This document shows, in pieces, positions 1 to 11,280 of a stretch of 64,000 nucleotides of DNA (position 1 is the stretch's first letter; each line of letters starts with the position of its first letter). The DNA comes from Sabethes cyaneus (taxonomy: Eukaryota > Arthropoda > Insecta > Diptera > Culicidae): contig NC_071354.1 of the NCBI RefSeq assembly GCF_943734655.1, positions 47,546,044-47,610,043 on the forward strand, written 5' to 3'. A program made the position numbers and the translations under genes. The notes under the pieces are model-generated. The model worked only from the letters and a program-made list of their open reading frames with translations, made no database searches and was not told the origin of the DNA.

Positions 1-149
1 TCGTTCGGCGCAAGATCGATAACGGACCGTCACCACTAAAGTAAGTACAGTAAGTATATTTTGATTAAAGTAAAGGAGCGTTTGGTGCGAAATATGTCAG
101 ACTGAATACTGGGAAAATTTCGATCTGCGGCTAAAAATATTGGGTAGAT

Positions 150-218
150 TGTGGTAGTGGGACTCCAACCCACAATTTCTTGGTACCCGAGTGCTTTACG
201 CATTTAAACTATACCACA
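150..218 (-). pseudogene. tRNA-like relic
   Basis: Read on the minus strand, a 7-bp acceptor-type stem (TGTGGTA with TACCACA) closes the structure. A 4-bp D-arm with a 9-nt loop follows, and later a perfect 5-bp T-arm (GTGGG / CCCAC) around the 7-nt loop TTGGAGT. The middle is about 4 nt too short and gives no good anticodon stem. It therefore reads as a decayed tRNA or the head of a tRNA-derived SINE rather than a working tRNA. The amino-acid identity cannot be assigned. Confidence 0.45.
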
Positions 219-292
219 CCCATGTATTAATTAGTCTCAGATCTAGTTTTGTCCCTACCAGTCCAAGCATTCCATCTTTCGCACACATAAGT

Positions 293-478
293 ATGTATTT
301 GTCTTGACCTTTAATGAGGTCAGGCAAATAATTTTTTAAATCGGTAGCTTTTTACAATCGACGGAGGCAGAAAATAATGAACCAAAGGTGTTGATAGTGT
401 CCAAACAGAAGCGGATAAGGTGTGAAGTGGAAAGAGCCTGGGTTTCAAAAGTTTTGTACCGTTCCACTTTATCCAAGC
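293..478 (+). repeat. Interspersed repeat family R1, copy A
   Basis: This stretch begins with TTTGTCTTGACCTTTAATGA and contains a conserved core (CAATCGACGGAGG, then AAAATAATGAA, then a GTTGATAGTGTC-like word). It matches sequence at 13648-13880 in the same orientation and at about 12768-12848 in reverse. Conservation is partial, with indels. No coding potential was recognised. It is probably a piece of a non-autonomous DNA transposon. Confidence 0.55.
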
Positions 479-594
479 TAATTAGTTTAATCAGCCAAAA
501 AAGCGAAATTAAACGAACTACTTGAACTTTTTTCATTTTTCAACAGTACTTTTAGTTTTCACTAGTTGTTTGATAGCTTTCGCTATCACAACCT

Positions 595-802
595 TGTAGT
601 GCCTAGTTAGCTTCGAGACACAATGCTAGTCTAACAACTTAGTCGTCGCATGTTCGAACCTCGGTTGGGCGATGTTGCTAGAATCAAGCAGGATTATTGC
701 ACTAGACCCGTAATTATCCTGAACTCTAATAACCGGCTGTGAAGTCTGTTGATCAAGAAAGGCCAAGTCTTAAAGACGTTTATAACCCAAGGCTTTGCTT
801 TT
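595..802 (+). mobile_element. tRNA-derived SINE, copy 1
   Basis: One of three related copies of about 200 bp (the others are at 14633 and 37612). The tRNA-like head reads TTAGCTTCGAGACACAATGC and is followed by GTTCGAACCTCGG, which fits an RNA polymerase III B box (consensus GGTTCGANTCC). The tRNA-unrelated body is shared by all copies: CCCGTAATTNTCCTG, CTCTAATAACCGGCTG, GAAGTCTGT. All copies end in a TTTGCTTTT-like tail. tRNA-related SINEs of this kind (for example Feilai) are known in Aedes; membership of a named family was not checked. This copy is the most diverged of the three. Confidence 0.7.
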
Positions 803-3800
803 CCTACACAAGTTTACACATTTCCTTTCACCGATTACCACTATAAATAGTATTTTCGTTTTGCCGTTGAAAAATATATATAAAAAAATCCATGACAATC
901 ATCGAGACATTCGACTGCAAGCTATGGTCACTAATGCAGAAAACACTGAACGACCTTCGGCCACTTTCTACGCTACGCCACTTGCCAGTGGTCTGAGCTC
1001 GGTGCGGTGGCCACTGTGTGACAAATCCGATTCTGAGCTCGTAAAAAATGCCCTCACTCAAGGAATATAAACAGTCTGTGTTTACGAACTCCAAGCCGAA
1101 ACAGCTGCCTTTGCGGGCAGCTAGGCGACAGAAGAAAACCCTCCAGTGCTGCTGTATTTGTTTTTTTTTGCAAAAGAAATGCGGAAAATTGGCTTAGCAT
1201 TGGAAAGCGTAACGCCTCTAGTTGAACCCCACAGTAACACAGCCGGTCCGGTCCAGCTTGAGCTTGACGGTTGACGGTTGACGGTTGAGCTTTTTCTTGC
1301 TGCTTGTTCGTTTAGTTGACTAGACGGCGCGCAAACTGGGTCGAACAATGGGGCGCCTCCTATCAGATATCGGTGCGGTGCCGCCGAAGGCTCTTCCAGG
1401 CAGCGACAGCAAAAAGGGCACACTGAATTGTTACTTCAATTGAAATCGTTTCCCCTCATTATCGGTACAGCGGCTTAAAGAAAGGATTCAGAAAACTGTT
1501 TGCAATTGGATTTTAAGATGATCAGAACTACTTTTTCGTTCCTCTAATCCCGATTAAAACTGCGTCTAATTTTCATTGGTGATAAGTTGAATTGACCATT
1601 TTCATATTTATTGATCCAGTTAAACATATTTCGTATTCGTAATTCGATGAGGGCGGACGCCTCTCAGACTTCCCTGCTATTGTCTGTTAGTCAGCTTTCG
1701 GGCGAGGAGTGAATTCGACACCGACCAACCGAGGAGCGAGATGTCCGACCGTCCGACCGATTAACGACGACGGTGGTGGGACGGTTGTTTCCTTTGGTGG
1801 CGTCCACTTTCCCGCTTCGATTCTCTTTCTCGTTTGACCATAGTTATGGATGAAAATAAAACCGACCACTATTGAGTTAAAGATCAAAGGTTAACTGCTA
1901 TGAGACTGTTTGGAAAAACTTTCTTTGTCTCATTCTTGGTTCTCTGCTTCATTGATTGCCGCATCGCAACCGAGCCACATAAGGCGAACCGAGTTAGTTA
2001 GGGAACTAATTAGATCGTTTTGTTTTGACGATGCACGAGTTTAACGTGGGTGGCACCACAAACGGGTCAATTAAGATTCATTCGATTCAATTCGATTAGT
2101 TTTTTTTTTCAGTGGGTTGATACTTCCCTAGCTGATCAAATAAAATTAATTTTGTTTGTAAATAACGGTGCTATTATTTTTTATGATGGATCTTGGAAAG
2201 CGTTATCTAAACAAGAAACAAAAAACCCTCCAGCAACCGCCTGAGATCGGTGAAATTTCGCGACTTCGTCGTGAATGCAAAACCAAAATCGCCGGAAATA
2301 ACCTCCAATCATCGTTTTAAAAGTGATAATTTGTGATATAATGTACAATGCTTAACGATCTGGTTTCTCAGCTCAAAGATGCTTCATTAGATCACCCAGT
2401 GGTTTGCTTTCAGATGTAGTTCAATAAGGTGTTGATGCAACAAATCGCACCGAAAGGAACTACGTTCGCTTTCAAAACGTTTCGGATTTATGTAAGTCGA
2501 GCAATTAATGCCAGCCCTGCTGCTGCTGCTGCGAATTAGCCAGCAGCTAGGCTCCGGTCCGGTCCGTCTCAAGTTTACCCAACCCTCGCGAGCTCCCTAT
2601 ATGATTTTCGCTCCATCATTTGCAAAGTTTTCACTTTTTCACCGAAAGTGTGTCACAACTGTCGTAACGCACATCCCCTGAACGACCGGAGTGACTCCTC
2701 CGTGCTACTCTGTTGCGGTGAGCCAATTCCAGGAGGGTTCTCTACTTGTAGCTCGACTGTATGCTGTACACCATATTATTACCAACCGATGCGATGCCGG
2801 CGAGCTGTCCGAACGTCGATTCAATTGCCGAACGATCAACTGGGCAAAGTTTGGTCGAACAATTTTTGGCTAATGAGCGGTTTCGACCGAGCGAGCGGGA
2901 AAGGACCGAAAGTTTACAATGAAGAGTAAAAGAATTACTTAATGACTGTTTATCTCTTACTACGAGTAGGACCTATATTTAACACCCAACCTCATCACCG
3001 GCGGTATGACGACGGGTGATTGTGCAGCTTATCGTTTCAGCTCTTCTTCGCTGATGGATTTCAGAAACGGTAAACGTTCCGAATTAACCATTCACTGTTC
3101 CGGGTGACGGGCCTTAACGGCAGATCTTACTGGGGGCCCCTCTCATACGGACTCATCAATATTTACCTTTTTCGAGCAGCTCAATTTACCAGGCGCACCC
3201 TGTCTGTCAAAACTTGTTTCCAGTCAAAAAATGCGCTCCTCTCAGTGGAAAGTAAATTTGCCATGGCCATACGAGACAGTGGCACATTATAGAGACATTT
3301 TTGCCATATAAAAGCTTCGTCATCGAACATCTTGACATCGTTCGGTTCGGAAGAATTAAACATCCCATTTGATGAAGATTGACGCAGCTTATCGTGGTGA
3401 TGCCCGAACCTGAGTAGGTACTTTCGATTTTAACGCCTTCGCCAACACCGAATGTGATAAAATTTAAACTGTTTGAATTGCCACCACAAATACTGTTTTA
3501 TTCATCCTTCCGTTCCGCATCGATTACCAACCAACTTATTGTTGTGCGGTGAAGTAAGTTAAAAGGTTTAAAAATAATTTTGATTTTCATAAATGGATAT
3601 CTTATTTGTTATAAAAATTTCAATTAGCTCTGAGTAGTTCGTTACTTAATAAGGCATTCACTAATACACTTTGAAAGAAGCGGAACTATCAAGCTTTTCA
3701 AACATCCGTCAGTTTGGCTGAACGGATCATCACAATTCAGCTTCATTTAATGTTCACAAAGATAAGCAGTGCAGTTTTAAATTTGTTGTTACCTCTGATG

Positions 3801-3867
3801 TTTAGCTATCTAGAAGAACACTTTTGCATTTATTTTTATTTTACCTTAGTTTTTTATTATCGATTAT
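803..3867. other. Unassigned sequence, no gene recognised
   Basis: Mixed-composition DNA with only short reading frames (up to about 100 codons) on either strand and no recognisable domain. The one mildly unusual frame, 2648-2929 (+), is cysteine-rich at its N-terminus (MCHNC...CC...CSSTVCC), but nothing supports it as a gene. CTG/CGT-rich patches near 2515-2545 are short. It could contain host regulatory sequence; I see no specific signal. Confidence 0.4.
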
Positions 3868-4087
3868 TCTGCACGAATCTAACTCTTCCAACAAGACTCT
3901 GTACCGTCTCACGAGCCGAAAGCTAGAAAGGCTTGGTGTGAGAAGATTTGAGTTGGCCTAATTTAAGGCTAATGTTTTCAATATACTTTACACGAAATAC
4001 AATCAAAATTTAAAATTGATGCAGGCGTTTTATTCTTGTTACCATTTACTTTACTGACAATTACTACTACTTACCCTGTAAATGCAG
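3868..4087 (+). pseudogene. Mariner-like element, internally deleted 3' copy
   Basis: This is a shortened copy of the transposon at 5288-6699. It keeps the transposase stretch around CTTCCAACAAGACTCTG...GAAAGCTA...TTGGTGTGAGAAGA. It then jumps straight to the shared 3' untranslated end: ATACTTTACACG, AAATTGATGCAGGCGTTT, TTACCATTTAC, and the terminal word TACTTACCCTGTAAATGCAG. About 0.7 kb present in the sister copy, between the transposase and the 3' end, is missing. No open frame survives. The call rests on the side-by-side match to the sister copy and on the transposase motifs seen there. Confidence 0.65.
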
Positions 4088-4426
4088 AAAGTCTTTTTTT
4101 TTGTTCAGAAAAGTTGGTATTGTTACTACACTATTTAACCACGTTAGAGAGTAAAACTGATAGCACAGAAACACTACCCGTACTCGCAATCCCTTATTAA
4201 CACCGTTTGTTTTGTTACAAGCAAGTAGCAAACGAACCCTCTTCTTACTTTAAACTGCGCCCATAGCCTATACAACAATACTACCTGTATGAAAGAACTT
4301 GTGAAACCATCATGCGATTACAATTTGCAATTAGAGATTACTGAAGTAAATGTAAATGCGAATGTTAATCGTGTTCACTTTTCACAATTTTTGTGAATTA
4401 TCCAAATATTTTGAAAGGATAAATAG

Positions 4427-5285
4427 TCGAACAGACAAACCGACAGACAGATGGACAGACTGAACAGACAGACAGACAGGCTGGACAGATATGCAGACTG
4501 GATAGACAGACACACAGACTGGATAGACAGATAGACTTGACAGACAGGACAGACAGAATGACAGAACAGACAGATAGACAGGACAGACAGATAGACAGGA
4601 CAGACAGACAGCCCAAGCAACAATGTGAGTTTTATTGTACTCTTATGGTGATTTTCATGACCAATTTTGTTCTTAAATGCCATCATAAGAGTGTAATAAA
4701 ACCCAAATTGTTACTAGGGAGACAAACAAGACAGGCAGACAGGATAGACAAACTGATAGGAACGGTCTGGACATACAGACAGACAGAACAGATAAACACA
4801 GGCTGAACAGACAGACACAGACTGAACAGACATACAGACAGACAGACAGAACAGACAGACAGACAAACACAGATTGAATAGACAGACAGATTGGACAGAC
4901 AGACTAGACAGACAGACAGACAGACAGACTGACAGACAGATAGACAGACAAACACAGATTGAATAGACAGACAGACAGACAGATTGGACAGACAGACAGA
5001 CAAACTAGACAGACAGACTAGACAGACAGACGGACAGTCACAGACTGAACAGACAAGCAGGCAGACAGACTGGACAGACAAATAGACAGACAGAAAGACA
5101 GACAAACATAGATTGAACAGACAGATATATTGGATAGACAGACAACCACAGGCTGAACAGACAGACAGATAGACAGATAAACAGACTGGACAGACAGATA
5201 CAGTCTGACCAGACAGACAGACAAACAAAATGGACAGACAGACAGACTAGGCAGACAGACAGACAGACTAGACAGCCAGACAGAA
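4427..5285. repeat. (GACA)n-rich microsatellite array, about 860 bp
   Basis: A long array of GACA with frequent GACTG, GATA and AACA variants. Tetramers preserve no reading frame, so the cysteine/serine-rich open frames on the minus strand are artefacts. The array is interrupted at 4612-4719 by a non-repetitive hairpin, listed separately. It is bounded on the right, within a few bases, by mariner-like sequence. Confidence 0.95.
4612..4719. repeat. Inverted repeat (hairpin) inside the GACA array
   Basis: Two arms of about 43 nt, mostly complementary, flank a loop of about 20 nt. Left arm: CCCAAGCAACAATGTGAG, then TTTTATTGTACTCTTATGG. Right arm, reverse-complemented: CCCTAGTAACAATTTGGG, then TTTTATTACACTCTTATGA. 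GACA repeats abut both sides. A related half (AATAAGAGTGCAATAAAAC, then GTTACTG) lies at 33119-33149 beside the GT tract. This suggests a small palindromic mobile unit rather than a unique structure. Confidence 0.8.
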
Positions 5286-5287
5286 AT

Positions 5288-6699
5288 ACAAGGAAACTGG
5301 TTCTTGGAGAATACTCGCCAAATCTGGCCGTAAACACATTGTAAGGACACCGGAAACCATCAGAAACGAGTAACGAGGACGTAAGATGGCCAAGAAACTG
5401 GGAATTTCACTGTCAACCATGAGGAATATTTTTATTTTTAAAGATGATGTTCGATGGATCTCGTACAAAAAACAACTGATGGACGGTTTGCCTGAAAAGC
5501 AGAAGGTTGCAAGAGTCGAAAGATGTTGGCAGTTACGGTGATTAGTGAAATTCTGACCACAACAAACAAATCGATCAGATGTATGCATCACATCTTTCCT
5601 CGGTACAAACTGGCTGTTTAAAGTTTCCAGGATGTTTCCAGGGCGTTGGTATGGGCGTTAGTTTTCTCCAAAAATTTGAAGGATTCATTGCTGTTCGTTG
5701 AACCTGGTGTTAAAATCAACACAATTTGCTTCCCATTGTCAAAAAACGTTACAAGAATGCACTATACTGCTTCCAACAAGATTCTGCACCCTCTCACCAG
5801 ACGAAAGCTACACAAATTGGGTGTGAGGACAATTTTCCGGATTTTATTTCCTTGGAAAAATAGCCTGCCTCTTCGCCTGATTTGAATCCTCTCGATTTTT
5901 ATGCATCGGGTTACGTGCTAGGCAAACCAGGAAGCACTAAAGATATTTTTAAGCCACGTTTGGTTTAGGATGAAATGCCTTATGATATCGTTCGCAATAT
6001 TGCGAATCGAGCGAGAAGTCAACCATGCCTACTCACACGCGAAAGATAGCATTCAATGCTTACGCCGCACACGCAGGCGGAAAAGAAACAGCCGCCGGTG
6101 CTGTGCGCAGACATTTCACTACCCACACACTCGCGCACGCCCAACCTTACATTGTCTTCCTGCATAGCTTATACCCGAAGCAAAAAAAACTCGTAGAGAA
6201 TCAACTGCCCGTGAGGTTGGTTGCGCACTGGGATACAAATTTTGCATTACTTTTTCTTCTTCTTTCTGATCTTCGCCCTCGATACTACTCACGGGCAGGA
6301 GTACAAGCCGTCGTGAGTAATTGGTATCAGTAGATCGGGCTACAACGATGAACGACGAGCGACAACTGTAGCTGTTAGCAAAACACATACCAGCAAAAAC
6401 TCGTTGCAGTGCATGAAGTAATAAGACCGAGAGTTTTAAAGGGATGCTCATGCCGGCGTGTTCGTTAAAATGAGTACGCGTGTTTGAGAAAATTAGCCAG
6501 CTATAACGCTCTACAACAACGATTGCGACTGGTAATTAAAGCAAAAGACGAAAGATTTGATTTAGACTAATCCAAGACAAATGTTATGGATTTACATACT
6601 TTACACGGGCTACACTCAAAATTAAAATTTATGCAAGCGTCTTACTTTTGTGACCATTAACTGCACTGACAGTTTTTACTACTCACCCTGTAAATTCAG
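5288..6699 (+). pseudogene. Mariner-like transposase relic (DD37D type) with 3' end
   Basis: Six-frame reading recovers an N-terminal helix-turn-helix region (KMAKKLGISLSTMRNIF, then a KDD-like word) and VARVER. Next come FVEPGVKINT, then FQQDSAPSH around the second catalytic aspartate, then ASSPDLNPLDFY, the third catalytic block typical of Tc1/mariner DD37D transposases, and last DEMPYDIVRNI. These pieces sit in different frames separated by stops and indels, so the gene is dead. The 3' end (TACTCACCCTGTAAATTCAG) matches the end of the copy at 3868-4087. About 500 bp at roughly 6040-6550 shows no transposase homology that I can see and may be a later insertion. A matching 5' terminal repeat was not found. 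Confidence 0.75.
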
Positions 6700-6884
6700 T
6701 TACCTTGATAGAAACCGCCATTGTTAAAAATTATCGTACAAAATCGCCGAAAGATCTCGGAATTTACCCAATGGAATTTTGTATACGAGCATAGTGGATA
6801 GGCTAATGAACCAAAGTACTTTTTAAGGTTTCCTATCTTCTATGAAAACTTCAGAGGAAATTTTCCGCTTTTCGCGGACTTCGC

Positions 6885-7375
6885 ACAGTGGTAAAATTTC
6901 TATCTTTATCGAGTACTGAACTACAGGGCATATTTTTTGAAACTTCTTTAAAAATTGGTTTTTCATACTTAGCTTTTGTTGATTTCAGACGATTAAATCG
7001 AACAAACATACTTAACTTTTCTTAGTTGCATTTTACAAGAGTATATTGTTCTAGGCGATTATTGAAGGACTCCAAATACACGTTTTTGCAGAAGATTGCA
7101 AATCTCTAGAACCTTTCCTTACAAAGTTATCGCTTTTGGTTCGTGAAGTTAGGGAAAAATAAAGCTTAAATAAGCGATAACATTATAAGGAAAGGTCCTA
7201 GAGATTTGTAACCTTCTGCAAAAACATGTGTTTTGAGTCCTTCAATAATCGCTTAGAACCATAGACTCTTGTAAAATGCAACCAACATAAGCTAAGCATG
7301 AAAAACTAATTTTTAAAGAATTTCTAAAAAAAAAGCTCTATAGTTCTGCACTCGATAGAGATAGAAATGTCATTT
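6885..7375. repeat. Long palindromic repeat (family R2)
   Basis: A near-palindrome. The left arm (about 6900-7130) and right arm (about 7165-7375) share long blocks in inverse orientation: TTTTTCATRCTTAGCTTNTG, TTGCATTTTACAAGAGT, CGATTATTGAAGGACTC, TTTTTGCAGAAG, TCTCTAG and CCTTTCCTTA. The spacer is about 35 bp. The same unit recurs in direct dimers at 23.6-24.5 kb and 50.6-51.46 kb, and as another inverted pair at 51.1-51.7 kb. No coding capacity. The left end carries GCACAGTGGT, which resembles the CCACTGTGCGG end of the 24.5-kb copy. Confidence 0.8.
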
Positions 7376-9449
7376 CTTTAGCACGCACCTGGACAGGTTT
7401 ATTCACTTGAAAAAATATAGCAGTGAGCAGAAAAAGTAAAGTTTTGCTGTCATTTCATTCTGTTCGATTTGATACTATAATAAAATATCCGTGGGAATAA
7501 ATTAGAAATTTTCAGCAGTTTCCGTAGTTGTGCATCATGTGCGCATTAAATTTGATCGTGAATTTTAAAATGATTACTGGCTATGACGGGTGGCAACTAA
7601 AATTTTAGAATTTTTTGAGGCCCCTATGCACAACAATGAGCTCAGAGAGAAATGATAGTATGTATGTGGTTTGAATTTTGAACTGTTTTCATATCCTCCA
7701 CTGGCATTTCTCGGTCCCGTAAGCTAATCTTTAACCGCGAAATCACGAAAAGCATCTCACTGCTGTCAGAAGGACTCGGACGATGTAGGTACAATTTAAG
7801 TGAATGATCAGTGTGCACAGCACAGGGATTCTTCACTGCTCTGACTACGTGCAATTTTCCACGGGATGAGATGGTGCGTAAGATATGTTGCTTGAACGCA
7901 AAACGCGAAAGGTCTTCCGAGCCGGTGCGCTGCGCTGCACTGGTTGGCTCTATCTAGTGCTGTCTCTGTGGCTCTGACGTTCCTCCGCAGAGTTATGGTA
8001 CGCCTCTTGTGCGTTGCGAAACGGCCGTGACGGTGATGGTAATGAGCGCGCGTCCGCCGATGATGACGATGATGATTGTTGTCTTACACGGCAGGCAGGT
8101 ATTATTTTTAGAATCGTGGATGCATAAATAAGTTTAAGGTTACAGAATCGCTCTTACCGTTTGCTTAGGGTAGGTTCGGGATGATGGAGAAAATGGTCTG
8201 CAATTAGAACGTCCCCAGCAGGAACGAAGACGAGAACGAACGGCGGTGGTTGTTGGATGGAGTTCGATGAACGCTGCCTATTGCATATGCGTCTCCTTTC
8301 GGAGCGGCTGTATGCGTGAGTTGGCGTGAAATGAATTCCCCCGAGGCGAAAACGTAATCGTGGACATTAATCTTTTTGAACAAGGCTAATCGGCCCGACT
8401 CAATCAGTGAAGGTATTTTATGGTTCTCTGCGAGTGCATATATTTTACAAGCAGTTGAGGATCCCAACGTTGGGAATAATTTCCCATTACACTGACGCGT
8501 AGCGAAATTTGAATGGAGATTTGCCCAAAACCAGTTAGTTTATTGCAGTCGTTTTTTCACTTTCATTTCCCAAAGATCATTTCTGTTGGAATGTTATTGA
8601 TTTGAGAGGAGCACGCCACGATGACTGTAGTAAGTTTACTCAACAAGAATGAATTTCACATATGATGAAACTGTGTGGATATTTTATTATGTCGGAAGAC
8701 TATACCACATTATATGCCTAATTGGTTAAAAATCGTGAATATTTGAATTTCAAGTTGTGTAAAAACTTCGATTACAGGTGAATAACATTCAACTACGAAG
8801 TCATTTTAAAAATAATCTTAGTAAGAAATCTCGAAACTACAATATCATTAGTAGTAGCGAATTCCTTGATAATCACGTCCTAATCACATTATAACCCAAT
8901 TTAAATGACAATAAAAATCCATGCATGAGGTATTATCAGTCTTCGTAGGGATTACGTAAGTCATAAAAAGTTGTATCTCAGCTTACTGTCGTTAGACGTG
9001 CATTTATGATGAACCGCTGGCTTTATATTTATCCCATTAAGTTTACTCACGTCAATCTTGCCAAACAAGACCGACTAGTCTTGGTTATGAAACTAGTTAA
9101 CAGATTTATTCCAATTCCGCCCATTCACCAGAACTCTCTAGCACTGGAGATTTACCATGTCCAATTTGCTTGTTTGCTTGTCCTATAGGGCCTCGGGGCG
9201 TTTGTTTTATTAGTTTTCCTCATCAACTGCAGCTTCAAGAATAGAATTCTATTTACATAGCACCAGTCCGAGCACGTAACAAGACGTGTAAACTGATTGC
9301 ATTCGGTATTTGCGTATCTTGGCAAAGTTTTACACTCTCTCCTGCGTTCTGATAAAAATGATTGCTTTTGTAAAGATGCAAACAAAAGTGCACTGCCGCC
9401 ATAAGCAAACACTAACTTCATCAATATGTAATTTTGATTTCGAATTTGA
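7376..9449. other. Unassigned sequence with a short mariner-derived patch
   Basis: No gene recognised. At about 7585-7690 the sequence (CGGGTGGCAACTAAAATTTT, then GAGGCCCNTATGCACAACA, then a GTATGTATGTG word) parallels 14084-14165, which lies just upstream of a DD37E-like transposase start. It is probably the untranslated 5' part of the same transposon family. The remainder has only short, unconvincing frames. Confidence 0.45.
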
Positions 9450-9795
9450 TTACATCAGTTGTGATGAGTTTGAGTGATCATATTATTTGATGATGTAAGT
9501 TTTAGTCTTCACTCTTCTGAGGGCTTCGCCCAACGCTGCCTCAATGTTTCTTGATTGAACGAAGGTCTGACGTTTTGATGGAGTTTTTGTCGCACCCGCA
9601 CTTTATTGGCCACATTCCATTCTATGCCCTTGGTTTCGTAATGGCAGGAAGCCAAATCCGGCCAAAACAACACGGAACAATCGTGCTGCTCCAGGAAGAG
9701 CAGTTGATTTCCGAAAATTTCCTGATTGATGATCTCGGTTGCAATGAAAATATTGTTTGAAAATGACAGGTACAGATAGCCTGTCAAACCAGACA
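9450..9795 (-). pseudogene. Mariner-like transposase fragment (DD37E type)
   Basis: The minus-strand frame contains VLFWPDLASCHY followed by IEWNVANKV. This is the DDE block around the second catalytic aspartate found in mosquito ITmD37E-type transposases, where WPDLA.AHY is characteristic. After a frameshift, the words LRSIKK and SPQK in another frame resemble the downstream LRPIE.YW..VKR region with the tryptophan lost. Upstream, IFGNQLLFLEQHDCS is consistent with the segment leading into the aspartate. Frame changes and the lack of termini mean it is a fossil. About 400 bp further on the minus strand (to about 10250) may belong to the same element but is too degraded to call. Confidence 0.6.
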
Positions 9796-10320
9796 TTACT
9801 TAGTGAACTTGGATATTTTCATATACTTGAAAATGTTTGCCATCTTCCGCTTCCGGTTACCTTATCAAACTCCTCCCGAGAAAGCTGTTTGCCTTGAAGT
9901 ATGTTCCGTCGTCTATTCACGCAATTGAACGTCATCAGCATCGCGGTGCGCGTGTTTTGGCCGTCTTGTTTTGATTGTCGTCAGGATTTGAGTCAATGTC
10001 TTCTTATATCTTGTCAATTCGGCTCATGTTTTGGATCAGTGCATGTAGTGTAGATGAAACAAGCAGTTCGTTTCCGGTGTTTTGGACGGAAAAGTTCAGA
10101 TTCCGTCTGAAAGTGCTTCAATCCAGGTTGTCATCGAACGCCATTGTAGTAATAGAAGAGCAAATTGCAAAATCAAAATAGAGATACCGTTTTGCACGCG
10201 CACACCTGCAAAATAAGGGTTGCTCTGGATTTTCGAACACACACAGTAATTGAATGAAGGGCTAAATTGCCTTTTTGGAGACATTTCCTTCTTGTTAAGT
10301 GGTCCATTCATAGTTGACCC

Positions 10321-11280
10321 TCTAATGGTAACCTCACTGTTTTATTCCGCAATTGATACAAATTGCGAGCCAAGTTTTAGCTTACCTGGAGCAGCCACAT
10401 TACGTTTAACAAGGCAGTATTTTATTCCGAAATGTATCATAAGCATGTTTTACTGTAAGTATCATCCTACTTAAAAATATACGTGTTTAAATGCCTTGTA
10501 ACGTAGATGTGTCTCACATCTCTCGCGCGGTGACCGGGTGCCAAAAGACTCAATATTCGTGACGATATCGATCAGTGCAAATCTTGTGATTTTAGTGATT
10601 CAGCATGTTTTTTTGGTAAACTAAACTTCAATCAGGGGATGGTCTTCGACTCATTTATTTTTAGCCCGATCCTCCTAGACTCCGCTTTCAGTCTGGTGTA
10701 GATAAAGTCTGCGATCTGCGAAGCCTAGAAGTTGGCTAGTTTTGGTGAAAATTTTTTCTTTACAGTACGCAGGATAAGCCTCAGGATAATTCTGAATCCC
10801 CACCGCGCCTCGAAGGGACTCTCGAGCGCACGAAACACCTCAGTCGAACCAATGTAGCTCCGATTAGTCACGCCAGTTTATCAAGAAAACCGTGTTCGAG
10901 CATTATGTGCAATAGCTGGTCTCGATCGACTGTATCGCATGCTGCTTTGAAATCAATAAAAATGTGACGCGTGGGCACGTTGTACTACCAAGATGGTAAA
11001 AATGGAAAAATTCTGTCGCATGGTAAAAATTTGTTCCGTATCTGCGTGAGCCCCCTGGAAACCCACCTGGTAATTCCCCTGTGAAGCCCTGTGCTATCGG
11101 TGACATCCGGCGTAACAGGATTTGGGAGAGTACCTTATAGTTGCAGCAGTCAAGCCGATCCCCTTTTTTGTAGATGGGACAAACCACTCGAGAAATCGAG
11201 TTTTCTTATAAGATAGGTTAAAAGGCTCAAAGAGTGACTGTCAAATATCGTGTTCTAAAGCCATTTTGGGGTTCTTTACC
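10321..11280 (-). pseudogene. RTE-type LINE fragment, tandem copy 1
   Basis: First of two direct copies with a 960-bp period. On the minus strand it encodes reverse transcriptase pieces: MVCPIYKKGDRLDCCNYK (the block before motif 1), LLRRMSPIAQGFTGE, and, after frameshifts, a FIDFKAAYDT-like motif A. Towards lower coordinates it reads YTRLKAESRRIGLKINESKT. These match the palm domain of RTE-clade LINEs common in mosquitoes. The FADD catalytic motif expected before YTRLKAES is deleted, so the enzyme is inactive. The flanking 300 bp at the left of the unit (10321-10500) has no recognised coding content. Confidence 0.7.

Noticed and set aside
568..588. Small hairpin TGATAGC...GCTATCA as a terminator
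   Set aside because: A 7-bp stem next to a SINE in a eukaryotic repeat region; no transcription unit to terminate.
2648..2929. Cysteine-rich short secreted peptide
   Set aside because: No signal peptide and no recognisable cysteine framework; overlapping frames are equally open.
4375..5350. Several Cys/Leu/Ser-rich minus-strand frames of 65-181 codons
   Set aside because: They come from the GACA array and carry no features beyond the repeat.
5970..6333. Frames downstream of the mariner transposase as an accessory gene
   Set aside because: They run out of the transposase relic into unrelated sequence in changing frames; no domain seen.
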